This document shows positions 8,431-17,430 of a DNA stretch of 64,000 nt, piece after piece; position 1 is the first letter of the stretch; each line of letters starts with the position of its first letter. This stretch comes from Ignavibacteriota bacterium (GTDB lineage: Bacteria > Bacteroidota > Ignavibacteria > UBA10030 > UBA6906), in the NCBI GenBank assembly GCA_016707525.1, contig JADJHP010000001.1, forward strand, positions 372,001 to 436,000. The letters run 5' to 3'. Position numbers and translations under genes: made by a program. Below the pieces are notes generated by a model. The model searched no databases. It was not told the origin of the DNA and worked only from the letters and a program-made list of their open reading frames with translations.

Positions 8431-8520
8431 CTATCGCACGGACGTTCTCCATCTGCCCCTCGCGGGAGGGTGACAGCAACAACACGCTGCGGAGAATGCG
8501 CCTACGATATGGTCGGACAT
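8431..8520 (-). CDS. polycysteine leader peptide, 29 aa
   Basis: A short frame on the minus strand begins MSDHIVGAFSAA, has four consecutive Cys codons (TGT TGT TGC TGT, 8473-8484), then HPPARGRW and ends with TAG at 8431. An in-frame ATG three codons earlier (8529) is an alternative start. A possible -10 box TATATC (8531-8536) would place the transcript start almost at the ATG, so the message may be leaderless or nearly so. The peptide is followed by a pause-type hairpin, then by the intrinsic terminator. Polycysteine short ORFs are known as cysteine-responsive attenuators in mycobacteria; this looks like an independent case. That it is translated is inferred from its layout. Confidence 0.78.
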   Translation of the reverse strand: MSDHIVGAFSAACCCCHPPARGRWRTSVR

Positions 8521-8549
8521 GGTGCTCATTGATATATTCTCTAACCCAG

Positions 8550-8586
8550 GATAAAAGAAAAGAGTTCCCGGTCAGGGGCCCCGGGA
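8550..8586 (-). terminator. terminator of the RbsD-like lipoprotein gene
   Basis: Stem TCCCGG/CCGGGA (8566-8571, 8581-8586) with a 9-nt loop, followed on the minus strand by a T-rich tract (CTCTTTTCTTTT). It separates the carbohydrate operon from the Cys leader. Confidence 0.65.
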
Positions 8587-8605
8587 TCAGAAAATTCTCC
8601 TGTGA

Positions 8606-9178
8606 CTACATCTTCCCCGCCTTCATCGCCTGGCGGAGCGTTGCTTCTTTCCCGGCCGACCAGTACTTGCAGTCCAGTTGGAGAAATACGGAAGAGTAGG
8701 CGATGGTCCCGTTGGTTTTCAGGACAAGGACCTTGAACAGCCTGGAGGCTTCATCGATCTTTGCGAAGACCGATTCATGGAGTATCACCTCAGGCGTTGC
8801 ACCGTTCAGCGTACGCGCGAGCGAATCGCGGAAGGCGTCGATCCCGGACACTTGTTCTTTCGTGATGTGCTGGAGCTCGGCATCACAGTAGATGATGGGC
8901 TTGACATGTGTGCTGCTGTCGATCTGCGCCAACGTGAAATCCAGGACAGTGAGGAGGTCGGCATCCGTATTGATGGTGATAAGTCCAGGTGCGTTCTGTT
9001 CGGGGAACGCCTTGTCCACAACCAGGATCCAATTCCTGTGTCCCAGCAACGGAAGGTGATCACGGACGGATGTCTGCCAATGCGGTGCGGATGTCATCTC
9101 AGAACTCCCTGCATTCTTGGTGCAACAGCCATGGAACGACAGCACGATCAGCGACAGCAGTATCAGCGATGTCTTCAT
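8606..9178 (-). CDS. lipoprotein with RbsD/FucU-like domain
   Basis: A 190-residue predicted lipoprotein: signal sequence MKTSLILLSLIVLSFHG followed by CC, a lipobox-type end. The mature part resembles the RbsD/FucU sugar mutarotase family: PLLGHRNWILVVDKAFPEQ near residue 45 matches the family's LGH...D catalytic region, and the C-terminal half has the corresponding alternating strands, ending in GTIAYSSVFLQL. RbsD and FucU are cytoplasmic, so an exported lipid-anchored form is unusual. It is the last gene after the LigB-type dioxygenase and GH116, 70 bp downstream. A sugar-anomer role in that pathway is inference; the domain match is by eye. Confidence 0.55.
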   Translation of the reverse strand: MKTSLILLSLIVLSFHGCCTKNAGSSEMTSAPHWQTSVRDHLPLLGHRNWILVVDKAFPEQNAPGLITINTDADLLTVLDFTLAQIDSSTHVKPIIYCDAELQHITKEQVSGIDAFRDSLARTLNGATPEVILHESVFAKIDEASRLFKVLVLKTNGTIAYSSVFLQLDCKYWSAGKEATLRQAMKAGKM

Positions 9179-9247
9179 GGCAGTTGCCTGTTTGTGTGTG
9201 ATACGATAGTTGGTGGACCGTCTTCACGATACGCCGGCACTCAAGCA

Positions 9248-11802
9248 TCAGCGGACGGTGACCGTCACCTCGGACGTCCCCGCAGCACTCAGTGCACCGC
9301 CCGGTATCTCTGCTGAACCGCTCCCCTCCAGCGTGATGGAGGAGACGTTCAGTGAGCCGTGAAGAATGCGCAACGTTGCTGTGCGTCCACGGGTGTGCAT
9401 GTCCCCCATGCTGACCCGTTGCTCCAGAACCAGGTGCCGGGCGTGGAGGTGAAGCTGATCGACCGGTCGGGCCCGTCGTACTGGAAGCCGCTGATCGCCA
9501 GCGGCGCGGACCACGCCGCCATCGCACGTGCATAATGGTGACCGCATTCCGGTTCGTCGAACGGATTCCGTCTGGCGCCATCGAACCGGGCACGGATGGC
9601 CCTGATGCATCGCAGCCCCGCGTCGGTCTGGCCTTCATAGAGCATGCCGATCGCGGCAGCATATTCGAACCCGGTCATGGATTCGGCGAAGTACGGGAAG
9701 GGGACCTTCAACCGCCCTTTCGGCCAGCTTGCCATGATGAGGCCGGACTCATCACCCATGACGTACGAGCGCATGTTGTTGAACCGGTTCCCGAAACCCT
9801 CCACGAAGTTGTGCTGCATGATCGTCCTGAGTGCGGTCCGCACATGCTCCCTGTCCGCCAGATACCCGAGGCCGCAGACGTGCGACATATACTGTCCCAC
9901 AAGCTGATCCACGAGGCATCCTGATCCGAGTTGATAGGGAGGGATCACGACAGATGTGTCGCTCATGTTCAGGAAGTCCCGCGTCTTCGGATCGGTGATC
10001 CGGTGCTCGTAGTAGTCACCATTGAACAAGTGCTGGTCCACCCAGGTGCTGCCATTCCGGAAGACCTCATCGCACCGGTCGGCGAACGCGGTATCGTGCA
10101 TGGCGCGTGCCATCCGGGCGGATGCACGGAGCGCGCCGAAATACCAGAACTGCATTTGCGGATTGGGGCCGTAGTAGTTCACATCCATCGTGTTGTGTTG
10201 CTCGCCTTCCTCCACGCCATCGGCGTTCGCATCCCATCCGCCCGGCGTCCATGCATACGCCATCGCAGCGCGGACACGCGGCCAATGGTGCTCGAGGAAC
10301 GCCATGTCGCCGGAGAGCTTCCAGTCGCGGTAGAAGCGCATGATCGTTCCCATCTGGCCGTCGGCTGCCGCGACATGTGTAGTGCCGCAGTTGTCTTCGA
10401 GGGGCAGCTCGACGCGGTTCCTCATATGCCCCGCGCGGGTGGTGCCATAGGTGAATTCGACGTCCCGCATGGTGCGCGCAAGGTCACCGAACAGGAAGGA
10501 TGTTGCCGTTTCGTAGTTCCAGACATGCGTGCAACTCCCGGAACATGACCCGACGCCGTCCATCATGCCTTCCCATCCGAGAAGGTGGCCGGAAGGGATC
10601 CGGAACACCGTCTGGGTCCTGAGGGTCGAGAGATTGAAGAGGGCCGCTTCCTTCACGACGTCCGGCACCGTGGTGCCGAGGAATGCACGGACGAAGAGGA
10701 CGGTCTCTTCCTCGAGGCGGGCGAGCCGCGGCTCTTCGCGCAGGATCACATCCCACGCATCCGCATACCGGGACGTGTAGTAATTCCCGATGACCTCGCT
10801 CTCATTCCAGTTGCGGCGGTTGGGGAAGTGCCATGTGAGATAGAACGTGAATGTCGAGGTTGTCCGCGGGGGAATGAGCCGCTTCACGGCAAGCGATGCC
10901 ATGGGATTGTCATCGGCAAGCGCCTGCTTGTCCGTGAGCAGTCCGTCCTCCGAGAGGTCGTCCCAGAGGTCCAGCGTGGCATTCTCCCAATCGTTCGGCG
11001 TGGATGAACGGCGATAGGTCACGTTCTCGGCTTCGGGGGTCGTGAGTGCCATCGTCCCCCAGGCGGCATCCTCCCGGTCGACACCGTCGGTGCTCATGAA
11101 GATGCCGCGGACACCCCCTCCATCGCGATATGCATTGCGATTCTTGCTCGCTCCGATCGGAACAGGGTCGCCTTTCCAATCACGCGAGATCTTGCTCCCG
11201 TCCATGCCGATGAAGTTACGCATGGTGCCGCACACGGCCACTTCCATCGTCGTGTCGGTGGGGTTCGCGACGACGTAGCGGAGGACCGCGATCGGGATGC
11301 TGCTGTCGTCGCTGTTGCCGGGGATGAATGGGTTGAATCCCTGGATGGTCACGTTGACCGGAAGGCTATCGTCGGAGAGTCGGACCTGTCCGAAAGGATA
11401 CGCCGCATCGAAGGAAGCGTGCGCAAATCGCGGCATGCCATGGTTGTTGGCGGGCCGGCCTTCTGCATGGAGATACTCTGAAGGGTGGACAGGACCGATG
11501 AGTGCCTTGGTCTGCGCGGATCCGCCTGCAGGCTTCACGTAGATCGCGAAGAACGGGGCATTGTTGCCTTTGACGACCGTACTGAACCCGATCGCCGGCC
11601 TGTTCATGATCTGCCAGTCGCGCAACTCGCCGCGTCCGCCGAGAGAGACGGTCCCGGTTCCGATGCCGCCGAGGGGAAGTGCAATGCTGACCAGGTGATC
11701 CTGGTCGTAATGTCTGAGGACCGGCCACTCTTGTGGAGATCCGGAGGCGGGAAGGATCGATCCGCACAGGCACCAGGCGATCAACGCGAGAGGTCTTTTC
11801 AT
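9248..11802 (-). pseudogene. GH116 family glycosidase (beta-glucosidase/glucosylceramidase type), one frameshift near the 3' end
   Basis: Secreted glycoside hydrolase of family 116 (the GBA2/DUF608 group), which cleaves beta-glucosides. A signal peptide (MKRPLALIAWCLCGSILPASG) is followed by the N-terminal beta-sandwich starting LVSIALPLGGIGTGTVSLGG, then the (alpha/alpha)6 barrel. The expected nucleophile Glu is in THVWNYETAT (about residue 430) and the acid/base Asp in QHNTMDVNYYGPN (about 538). The frame breaks after WSNGSAWGTCTPV at 9387-9388: one missing G would restore GRTATLRILHGSLNVSS and an end at 9248, giving about 851 residues. Otherwise the protein ends early at 9349. The start overlaps the dioxygenase gene by 4 bp. 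Confidence 0.88.
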
Positions 11803-12614
11803 TGCCAGAGGAGTCCGATGGCTCGTTTGCCGAGGATGCGGTCGTCGAAGGCGATGTGTGCCGGTCCGCTGGCAGCGCCCGCGCATACGTGCAAGGGGAG
11901 CAGGTGCTCTTCGCGCGGATGGCAATACCTGGCGGACGGCGCATCCTCCCAATGGACCAGAGCGGACGCGCGTTGCTCGGTTGTCATTGCCGCGCTGTTG
12001 CAGGTCTGCACGACCCAGTTCTGGAACGCCTCGTTGCCGGGATCCATGGCATCTGCCCCTGTGGAAAAGAACGCCCGTAGGTTGTGGAACGAAAATCCGG
12101 AGCCGAGGATCATGACGTTCTGTCCACGCAACGGTGCGAGCGCGCTGCCGACCGCCAGATGGAGCGCAGGGTCGAGCCCCTCGACGAGGGAAAGCTGGAC
12201 GACAGGGATATCCGCCCGTGGGTACATCAGCTTGAGCGGCACGAACATGCCGTGATCGAAGCCCCGTTCGCCGTCGGGGCGGCATTCGATCTGCTTCACT
12301 CCCAGCAGCCGTACGATCTCATGCGCGAGAGCCGGTTGCCCCGGGGCGGGGTACTGAATGTGGTACGACTCTTCGGGAAAACCGTAATAGTCGTAGATCA
12401 ATCCCGGGGCGGCTCCGCTCGTTACGGTGGGCGCCATTTCCTCCCAGTGAGCGCTGATCACCAGGATCGCTTCGGGGCGGGGGAGTTCACGCGGAACGCG
12501 CGTGAGGAAATCCACCATGGTCTGGTGGCCGGGGTCTCCCATCAGCGGGAGCGGGCCGCCACCGTGGGGTATCGAAAGCACAGGAGCTAAGCGGGATCCA
12601 ACTGCCATCGTCAT
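11799..12614 (-). CDS. LigB-superfamily extradiol dioxygenase (DODA/YgiD type)
   Basis: Class III ring-cleaving dioxygenase of 271 residues, similar to 4,5-DOPA extradiol dioxygenase and E. coli YgiD. Metal ligands are visible: His17 in LSIPHGGGPLP, His56 in LVISAHWEE, and further conserved His at 121 (ERGFDHGMFVPLKLMYP) and in REEHLLPLHVCAGA. The start ATG 12614 is preceded by GAAGAGG; longer upstream extensions lack conservation. The 3' end overlaps the GH116 start by 4 bp, so the two are translated together. A beta-glucosidase plus an aromatic-ring dioxygenase suggests handling of phenolic glucosides. That is inference, since YgiD-type enzymes are often of unknown substrate. Confidence 0.87.
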   Translation of the reverse strand: MTMAVGSRLAPVLSIPHGGGPLPLMGDPGHQTMVDFLTRVPRELPRPEAILVISAHWEEMAPTVTSGAAPGLIYDYYGFPEESYHIQYPAPGQPALAHEIVRLLGVKQIECRPDGERGFDHGMFVPLKLMYPRADIPVVQLSLVEGLDPALHLAVGSALAPLRGQNVMILGSGFSFHNLRAFFSTGADAMDPGNEAFQNWVVQTCNSAAMTTEQRASALVHWEDAPSARYCHPREEHLLPLHVCAGAASGPAHIAFDDRILGKRAIGLLWQ

Positions 12615-12863
12615 CGCCTCTTCACCTCTGGTTAGGGTTGCCCAAAGAACGGAGATTCTCGCTGCAAAATCAACTGTTCGGGTGCTCTGTGGAGATCGCC
12701 TGCGTGAGCATATCCACATGGCAATGCAAGGGACATCGTCGGGCATATGACATCGGGGATATGAAAGCAACGCCTGCACTTGAAATAGTGCGTTCGATCA
12801 GCGATCTTGAGGTTGCGAAAGCCTTCATTCTCCGCCTTTCATCATTCACATCGCGACCCATCC

Positions 12864-14906
12864 ATGAAACTGATGATCCTCTTCATCCTTGCCGCCACGC
12901 TTCCGGGTATCACGATGGCTCAACCCTCAGGTTTCCGTCCACCTGCGGTACCGCTCGTGACGCACGACCCGTACTTCAGCATCTGGTCCTTTGCTGACCG
13001 GCCTCAGACAGACATCACGCGGCATTGGACCGGCAAGACCATGGGCGTGTTCTCGATGGTGTCCATTGATGGTGCTTGCTACCGGCTGCTCGGACCGAAT
13101 CCGCCTGATGTGCCGGCGATGGATGGTGGCGCGCTCAGCGTGACGCCGACGAGTACATCGTATGTGTTCGACGGTGCGGGGGTTTCCATCACCCTGACGT
13201 TCCTGAGTCCGCTTCTTCCGGATTCCCTCGAGATCCTCTCACGCCCGCTGACGTATGTCACCTGGTCGGCTCAGTCGACAGATGGCAAGCCTCATGCAGT
13301 GAAGGTCTACCTCGAGCATACCGCCGAGCTTTGTATCAACACCCACGATCAGGAAGTTGCCTGGGGGCGCGTGCGCGTGAAGGGGATGGAAGTGCTGAGG
13401 ATGGGGTCCTCGGATCAGAAGATCCTTGGCAAGCGGGGGGATGACCTCCGCATCGATTGGGGCTCCGTGTACCTTGCGGTCCCGCACGGGCAGAATGGCA
13501 GCGGCGCCATCGCCCCCGCCCGGGTGTCCCGGCGAGCATTCCGGACGACCGGCACCGTACCGGAGTCGGACGATCTGATGATGCCCCGCCCGGCGAACGA
13601 CGATTGGATCGTGCAGGCCTGTGCGTTCGATCTGCGATCGGTCGGCTCTTCCCCCGTGTCCGTCCACGCATTGCTCGCGTATGATGACCGGTACTCGATC
13701 GAGTTCCTCCGCCGGCGCATCCCTGCGTATTGGACGAAAGGGGGAAAGACGATCGTGGACGTGCTGCGCGACGGTGAGGCCTCGTACCGGACCCTCGCCG
13801 GTGTGTGCGCGGCGTTCGACCGCGACTTGACGCGGCGCTGTGAGGAAAGGGGCGGAAGTGAGTTCGCCCGGCTGTGCATCCTGGCGTACCGTCACACGAT
13901 CGCTGCACACAAACTGGCGATCGATCTCGAGGGGGATGCGATGCTGTTTCCCAAAGAGAACTTCAGCAACGGCTGCATCAGCACCGTGGACGTCATCTAT
14001 CCGTCGGCCCCGATCTTTCTCGCGTTCAATCCGGCCCTGCTGGAAGCGATGCTGAGGCCGGTCTTCGAATATGCGCGACTCCCGCGCTGGCGGTTTCCGT
14101 TCGCTCCGCATGATATCGGGACGTACCCGCTGGCCAACGGGCAGGTGTACGGCGGCGGTGAGCTTGATGAATCCGATCAGATGCCGGTGGAGGAATCCGG
14201 GAACATGATCATCCTGACATATGCTCTGGCAAAGATCACGAAGGACAGATCGTTCGCCCTGCGCTATCGTCCGCTGCTGCAGACATGGGCAACATATCTG
14301 AAGGAGAAAGGCCTCGATCCCGAGAACCAGTTGTGCACGGACGACTTCACCGGGCACCTGGCGCACAACACCAATCTGTCCGTGAAGGCGATCGTCGCGC
14401 TTGGCTGTTATGCGAAGTTGTGTGAGCTCGCGGGAGAGGGCGCGGAGGCGTCCTCGTATCAGGCCCTTGCGAAGAAGTATGCTGTGGAGTGGGAGACCAT
14501 GGCGCGTGACGGCGACCACTATCGGCTCGCATTCGACCGGCCGGGGACGTGGAGTATGAAGTACAATCTCGTCTGGGACCGCCTGCTCGGGCTCCACCTC
14601 TTCTCGCCTGAGATCGCGACAAAGGAATTGGCGTATTACCGGACGAAGATGCAGACCTACGGGTTGCCACTGGACAACCGGGCGGCATTCACGAAACCGG
14701 AGTGGATGCTGTGGGTCGCGACGATGAGCGGCGACCGGACTGTTGTGGCAGAGTATGCGCGTACCATTGTTGCATACGTGAACGCCACACCCGACCGGGT
14801 TCCGTTCTCGGATTGGTATGATACACAGACAGCGAAGCAGTGCGGGTTTCAGGCGCGGAGCGTTCTGGGAGGGTTGTATATCCCGTTGCTGGATCCTGTG
14901 CGGTAG
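12864..14906 (+). CDS. glutaminase A-like protein (DUF4964/DUF5127/DUF4965/DUF1793), secreted
   Basis: A 680-residue exported protein related to the fungal GtaA and Bacteroidales glutaminase A family; the enzymatic activity in bacteria is not firmly known. A signal peptide (MKLMILFILAATLPGITMAQ) precedes the DUF4964 signature FRPPAVPLVTHDPYFSIWS, a beta-sandwich region, and a helical toroid with NGCISTVDVIYPSAPIF and PFAPHDIGTYPLANGQVYG. The C-terminus holds NLVWDRLLGLHLFSPEIA and VPFSDWYDT, typical of DUF1793. It is somewhat shorter than the usual 800-odd residues, mostly at the N-terminal side. It is divergent from the dioxygenase operon across a 249-bp gap in which I find no convincing promoter. 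Confidence 0.8.
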   Translation: MKLMILFILAATLPGITMAQPSGFRPPAVPLVTHDPYFSIWSFADRPQTDITRHWTGKTMGVFSMVSIDGACYRLLGPNPPDVPAMDGGALSVTPTSTSYVFDGAGVSITLTFLSPLLPDSLEILSRPLTYVTWSAQSTDGKPHAVKVYLEHTAELCINTHDQEVAWGRVRVKGMEVLRMGSSDQKILGKRGDDLRIDWGSVYLAVPHGQNGSGAIAPARVSRRAFRTTGTVPESDDLMMPRPANDDWIVQACAFDLRSVGSSPVSVHALLAYDDRYSIEFLRRRIPAYWTKGGKTIVDVLRDGEASYRTLAGVCAAFDRDLTRRCEERGGSEFARLCILAYRHTIAAHKLAIDLEGDAMLFPKENFSNGCISTVDVIYPSAPIFLAFNPALLEAMLRPVFEYARLPRWRFPFAPHDIGTYPLANGQVYGGGELDESDQMPVEESGNMIILTYALAKITKDRSFALRYRPLLQTWATYLKEKGLDPENQLCTDDFTGHLAHNTNLSVKAIVALGCYAKLCELAGEGAEASSYQALAKKYAVEWETMARDGDHYRLAFDRPGTWSMKYNLVWDRLLGLHLFSPEIATKELAYYRTKMQTYGLPLDNRAAFTKPEWMLWVATMSGDRTVVAEYARTIVAYVNATPDRVPFSDWYDTQTAKQCGFQARSVLGGLYIPLLDPVR

Positions 14907-14969
14907 CACGGGAGTGCGTTCACCAGGGCGATGCTTGAACCTCTATAAGAAGCAGTCTTCCGATCGTTA

Positions 14970-14996
14970 CCGGGGCGGTGCAAGCACCGCCCCCGG
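14970..14996. repeat. GGGGCGGTGC palindromic repeat, single copy
   Basis: GGGGCGGTGC (14972-14981), AA, GCACCGCCCC (14984-14993), in the 118-bp gap between two convergent genes. Same core as the repeats at 17515 and 18737. It may act as a bidirectional transcription barrier, but there is no T run beside it. Confidence 0.75.
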
Positions 14997-15024
14997 GCAT
15001 GGACCGGAACCATGTACTTCTTGC

Positions 15025-17379
15025 TTAGCGCACCACCACCGCTTCCCCCCGCGTCTTGAATGTCACCGCAACTGCCGGTGAGCTCGTGCCCTTGAACTCA
15101 CATGCGAACTTCACTTCGTGCGCACCTGCCGCCATCAAGGGCACCGCGCCGGCGGCTATCGCCGTGCTCACCTGCCTGCCCTTGTTGTCATAGACCCTCG
15201 CAGTTGTTGCGCCTTCACATACCAGCGTCTGTCCGGGTTGCAGCTCCACGGCAAATGTGATCCGCGCGGAGCGGTCGACCTCGAACGAAGGGTTGGCGAT
15301 ACTTCCTCCATCGCCAACAGCACGCAGCTTGAACTGCATTGGCTGCTTCGTATCCGCCGTTGTGAAGGCCCAACGGGCGGACGTTGGTTCTCCGGGTTGC
15401 CGGACGATCCGCTCGTGGCGGAAAGGGGCCGTCTCGTGGTACGGGTAGAGTCGCCATGAACCGCTCCCCGCGGCCTCCAGATGGAATTCATTCTTCGGGT
15501 CCTTCATGAGCGCCCGCTGGGCCGGGGTGAACACGCCCGCACGGCGGGCCGTCTCCCACTCGCGGATCGCATCCAGGATCGGGCCAAGCTCGGCGTTGCC
15601 CCGGATGGCCTCCATGTTCGTCGCAAGCGCAAAGCCGGCATTGAACCCGGCAGCCCGTGCCAGCATCCATTCCATGTCCGAGAGGGTTGTCGCCGGCGTG
15701 AGGAGATACCATCCGAGCATGTTCGGCAGGTAGTTCCGTTCGAACAGCGCCTGGTTGCTGATCCGGTACTCCTGCATGCTCTCACGGAACCCTTCCGTCC
15801 ACGGTTCCCCCCAGTTGCAATACGAATTCACATGCCAGTAGTAGTGCTTCGAGTTGCTGGTGCCGTTGATCACCGGGTGATCCAGATTCTCGTGGAAATC
15901 CTGCGCGAAGAGCGTGTAGGCATAGTCTCCCTGACCCGACGACGCACATCCTTCGTGTCCATCGAAATCCATCTGTCCGAGTCCGGTCTCATTGAAGGTG
16001 CGCGCAAGATTCCGCGCGATCTCGCGCTGGAGTTCGAAGTTCGGGAAGAATACCTCGTACGGGTGATCGAGCAGTTTCCCGATCACCGCCCCCTGTGGAT
16101 GGGATGCCATGCGGGTACCGAATGCCCCCCGCTGGCAGTCCAGGAGGATCCAGGGTGCTCTCTCGGACACTGTCCGGTACCGTATGATCTCATCGCCGAC
16201 CACCACTGCATGCAGCCAGTTCGCCTTCTCGTTTGCGAAGTACACCGGGGACTCCACCGGGATCTCTGTTGCCGTCGTGTCCACGGCAGCGGTGAGCGTG
16301 CTGTATCCGGTCTTTGCAAGGCGTGGATCGGGAACGGGTGTGACGTAGGGGTCGTTGGTTTGAATGAACGTGGTGAGCGTGTGGGCACCGAGGCGTATGC
16401 CGCGGGCCTGTGCTTTCGCGACGCAGGCACGGAGTCCGGCTGCCCCCGCGGGGAAGATCTTCGTGTTCACCTGATAGTGCCCCCAGCTCGCGAACGGCTG
16501 CATATGATAGAGCGACATGAGGCCGGCGCGCTCTGTGCACGTCAGCAACGTATCCAGCATGGCCTCGTCGAAGTCCGCAATGAGGTAGGAGCGACCCTGC
16601 TCCGGGGATCTCTTGAACCACACGCCGTTGAGCATGGGATGGGGGAGGCCCTCGGCGATCTCGATGGCACCGATCATGTCGAGCGCATCGGCCTCACGGC
16701 AGCCGAACAGTGCGATCTTCGAACCCACAACGGTCTCGCCCGGTATCGGCTCGATGGGCATTGCGGGGAAGGATCCCAGCCACACATCCGCCTGGCGTGG
16801 CCGTGAGCGGTCCAGGCTGTAACACTGCAGCACGCTCCCCCAGGGGCGGGGCTCCGCCGCGCGGCCGCGCGACATATCGAACCCCTCGGCATTGTCGGGG
16901 TAGCTCCCGATCGTCTTCGGGTTGAGCGCCTGGATCCCGATGGCATACCGGCCATCCCGCACGACGCCCACGATCTCTCCGATGGTCTTGGTGATGCGGG
17001 TGGGGTAGGGTCCCCAGATGACGGCATCGACCACACCGGGCGGAGAGACACGGACTACTTCGAAGGTCAGGTGGGTCGGATGCATGGAAACGCTGACGTC
17101 TGCGACCGTCTTGCTGCGCTGGTAGGTGAACCGGAGTGTATCGCCTCCCATACGGATCACTGTTGAGGGGGCTTCGATCCCGGCTGTGGTCCGGATGGAT
17201 ACGAACGGTGCAGGCTGGCGAGCGGCGATGTACTCCTTCTTGCCGGCGACATCGAAGAGACTGGTCAGTTGTCCGGACTTGCTGATAGCCAGGGTGAAGT
17301 GGGGAGTAGAGTACTTCGCCTGGCCGAACGTGAACAGGGGAAGAGTGTAGAGGAGAAGCATCATCAGGGATCGTCGCAT
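15025..17379 (-). CDS. large secreted protein, glycosidase-like (unassigned family)
   Basis: A 784-residue protein with signal peptide (MRRSLMMLLLYTLPLFTFGQ). I do not recognise a named family with certainty. The N-terminal 230 residues look like a galactose-mutarotase-type beta-sandwich. The middle third reads like a TIM barrel: MLDTLLTCTERAGLMSLYHM, ARGIRLGAHTLTTFIQTNDP, TGLGQMDFDGHEGCA, PNMLGWYLLTPATTLSDMEW. The Asp in QMDFDGHEG is a candidate nucleophile. A C-terminal beta domain follows. This order resembles clan GH-D alpha-galactosidase-like enzymes, which is inference. The start ATG 17379 follows AAGGAAAC. It has its own promoter (17431-17459) and a G10/C10 tract in its leader. Confidence 0.6.
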   Translation of the reverse strand: MRRSLMMLLLYTLPLFTFGQAKYSTPHFTLAISKSGQLTSLFDVAGKKEYIAARQPAPFVSIRTTAGIEAPSTVIRMGGDTLRFTYQRSKTVADVSVSMHPTHLTFEVVRVSPPGVVDAVIWGPYPTRITKTIGEIVGVVRDGRYAIGIQALNPKTIGSYPDNAEGFDMSRGRAAEPRPWGSVLQCYSLDRSRPRQADVWLGSFPAMPIEPIPGETVVGSKIALFGCREADALDMIGAIEIAEGLPHPMLNGVWFKRSPEQGRSYLIADFDEAMLDTLLTCTERAGLMSLYHMQPFASWGHYQVNTKIFPAGAAGLRACVAKAQARGIRLGAHTLTTFIQTNDPYVTPVPDPRLAKTGYSTLTAAVDTTATEIPVESPVYFANEKANWLHAVVVGDEIIRYRTVSERAPWILLDCQRGAFGTRMASHPQGAVIGKLLDHPYEVFFPNFELQREIARNLARTFNETGLGQMDFDGHEGCASSGQGDYAYTLFAQDFHENLDHPVINGTSNSKHYYWHVNSYCNWGEPWTEGFRESMQEYRISNQALFERNYLPNMLGWYLLTPATTLSDMEWMLARAAGFNAGFALATNMEAIRGNAELGPILDAIREWETARRAGVFTPAQRALMKDPKNEFHLEAAGSGSWRLYPYHETAPFRHERIVRQPGEPTSARWAFTTADTKQPMQFKLRAVGDGGSIANPSFEVDRSARITFAVELQPGQTLVCEGATTARVYDNKGRQVSTAIAAGAVPLMAAGAHEVKFACEFKGTSSPAVAVTFKTRGEAVVVR

Positions 17380-17401
17380 GGGTTTCCTTCGGAACCTGAA
17401 C

Positions 17402-17411
17402 GGGGGGGGGG
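17402..17411. repeat. G10 homopolymer in the 5' leader of the glycosidase-like gene
   Basis: Ten consecutive G on the plus strand, read as C10 in the mRNA, 22 bp upstream of the ATG at 17379 and 20 bp downstream of the -10 box. Such tracts can change length by slipped-strand pairing. Confidence 0.8.
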
Positions 17412-17430
17412 TAGAGAGCCTCACCCCTGC

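Larger units (their letters stand above)
8373..8529 (-). promoter_or_regulatory. cysteine-responsive transcription attenuator
   Basis: Three mutually exclusive RNA pairings can be read. (1) CCCTC (8466-8470) with GAGGG (8457-8461), starting 2 nt after the last Cys codon. (2) GAGGGGC (8455-8461) with GCCCTTC of the terminator 5' arm: seven pairs, one of them G-U. (3) The terminator stem itself. A ribosome stalled at the Cys codons would cover CCCTC, free GAGGGGC, form pairing 2 and block the terminator. With enough Cys-tRNA the ribosome reaches the stop codon and pairing 3 forms. This matches the logic of the trp attenuator. Downstream genes make homocysteine and, at the end, tRNA-Cys. Confidence 0.75.

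Noticed and set aside
8373..8529. SAM or other known riboswitch ahead of the metY operon
   Set aside because: No SAM-I, SAM-II or SAM-IV core is recognisable; the leader peptide and competing hairpins explain the region better.
12615..12863. Promoters in the divergent dioxygenase/glutaminase gap
   Set aside because: TTGATT and TTGAAA elements exist but none has an acceptable -10 box at 16-18 bp.
13239..14909. 556-codon minus-strand frame opposite the glutaminase-A-like gene
   Set aside because: Arg/His/Pro-rich translation without motifs; the plus frame has a signal peptide and family blocks.
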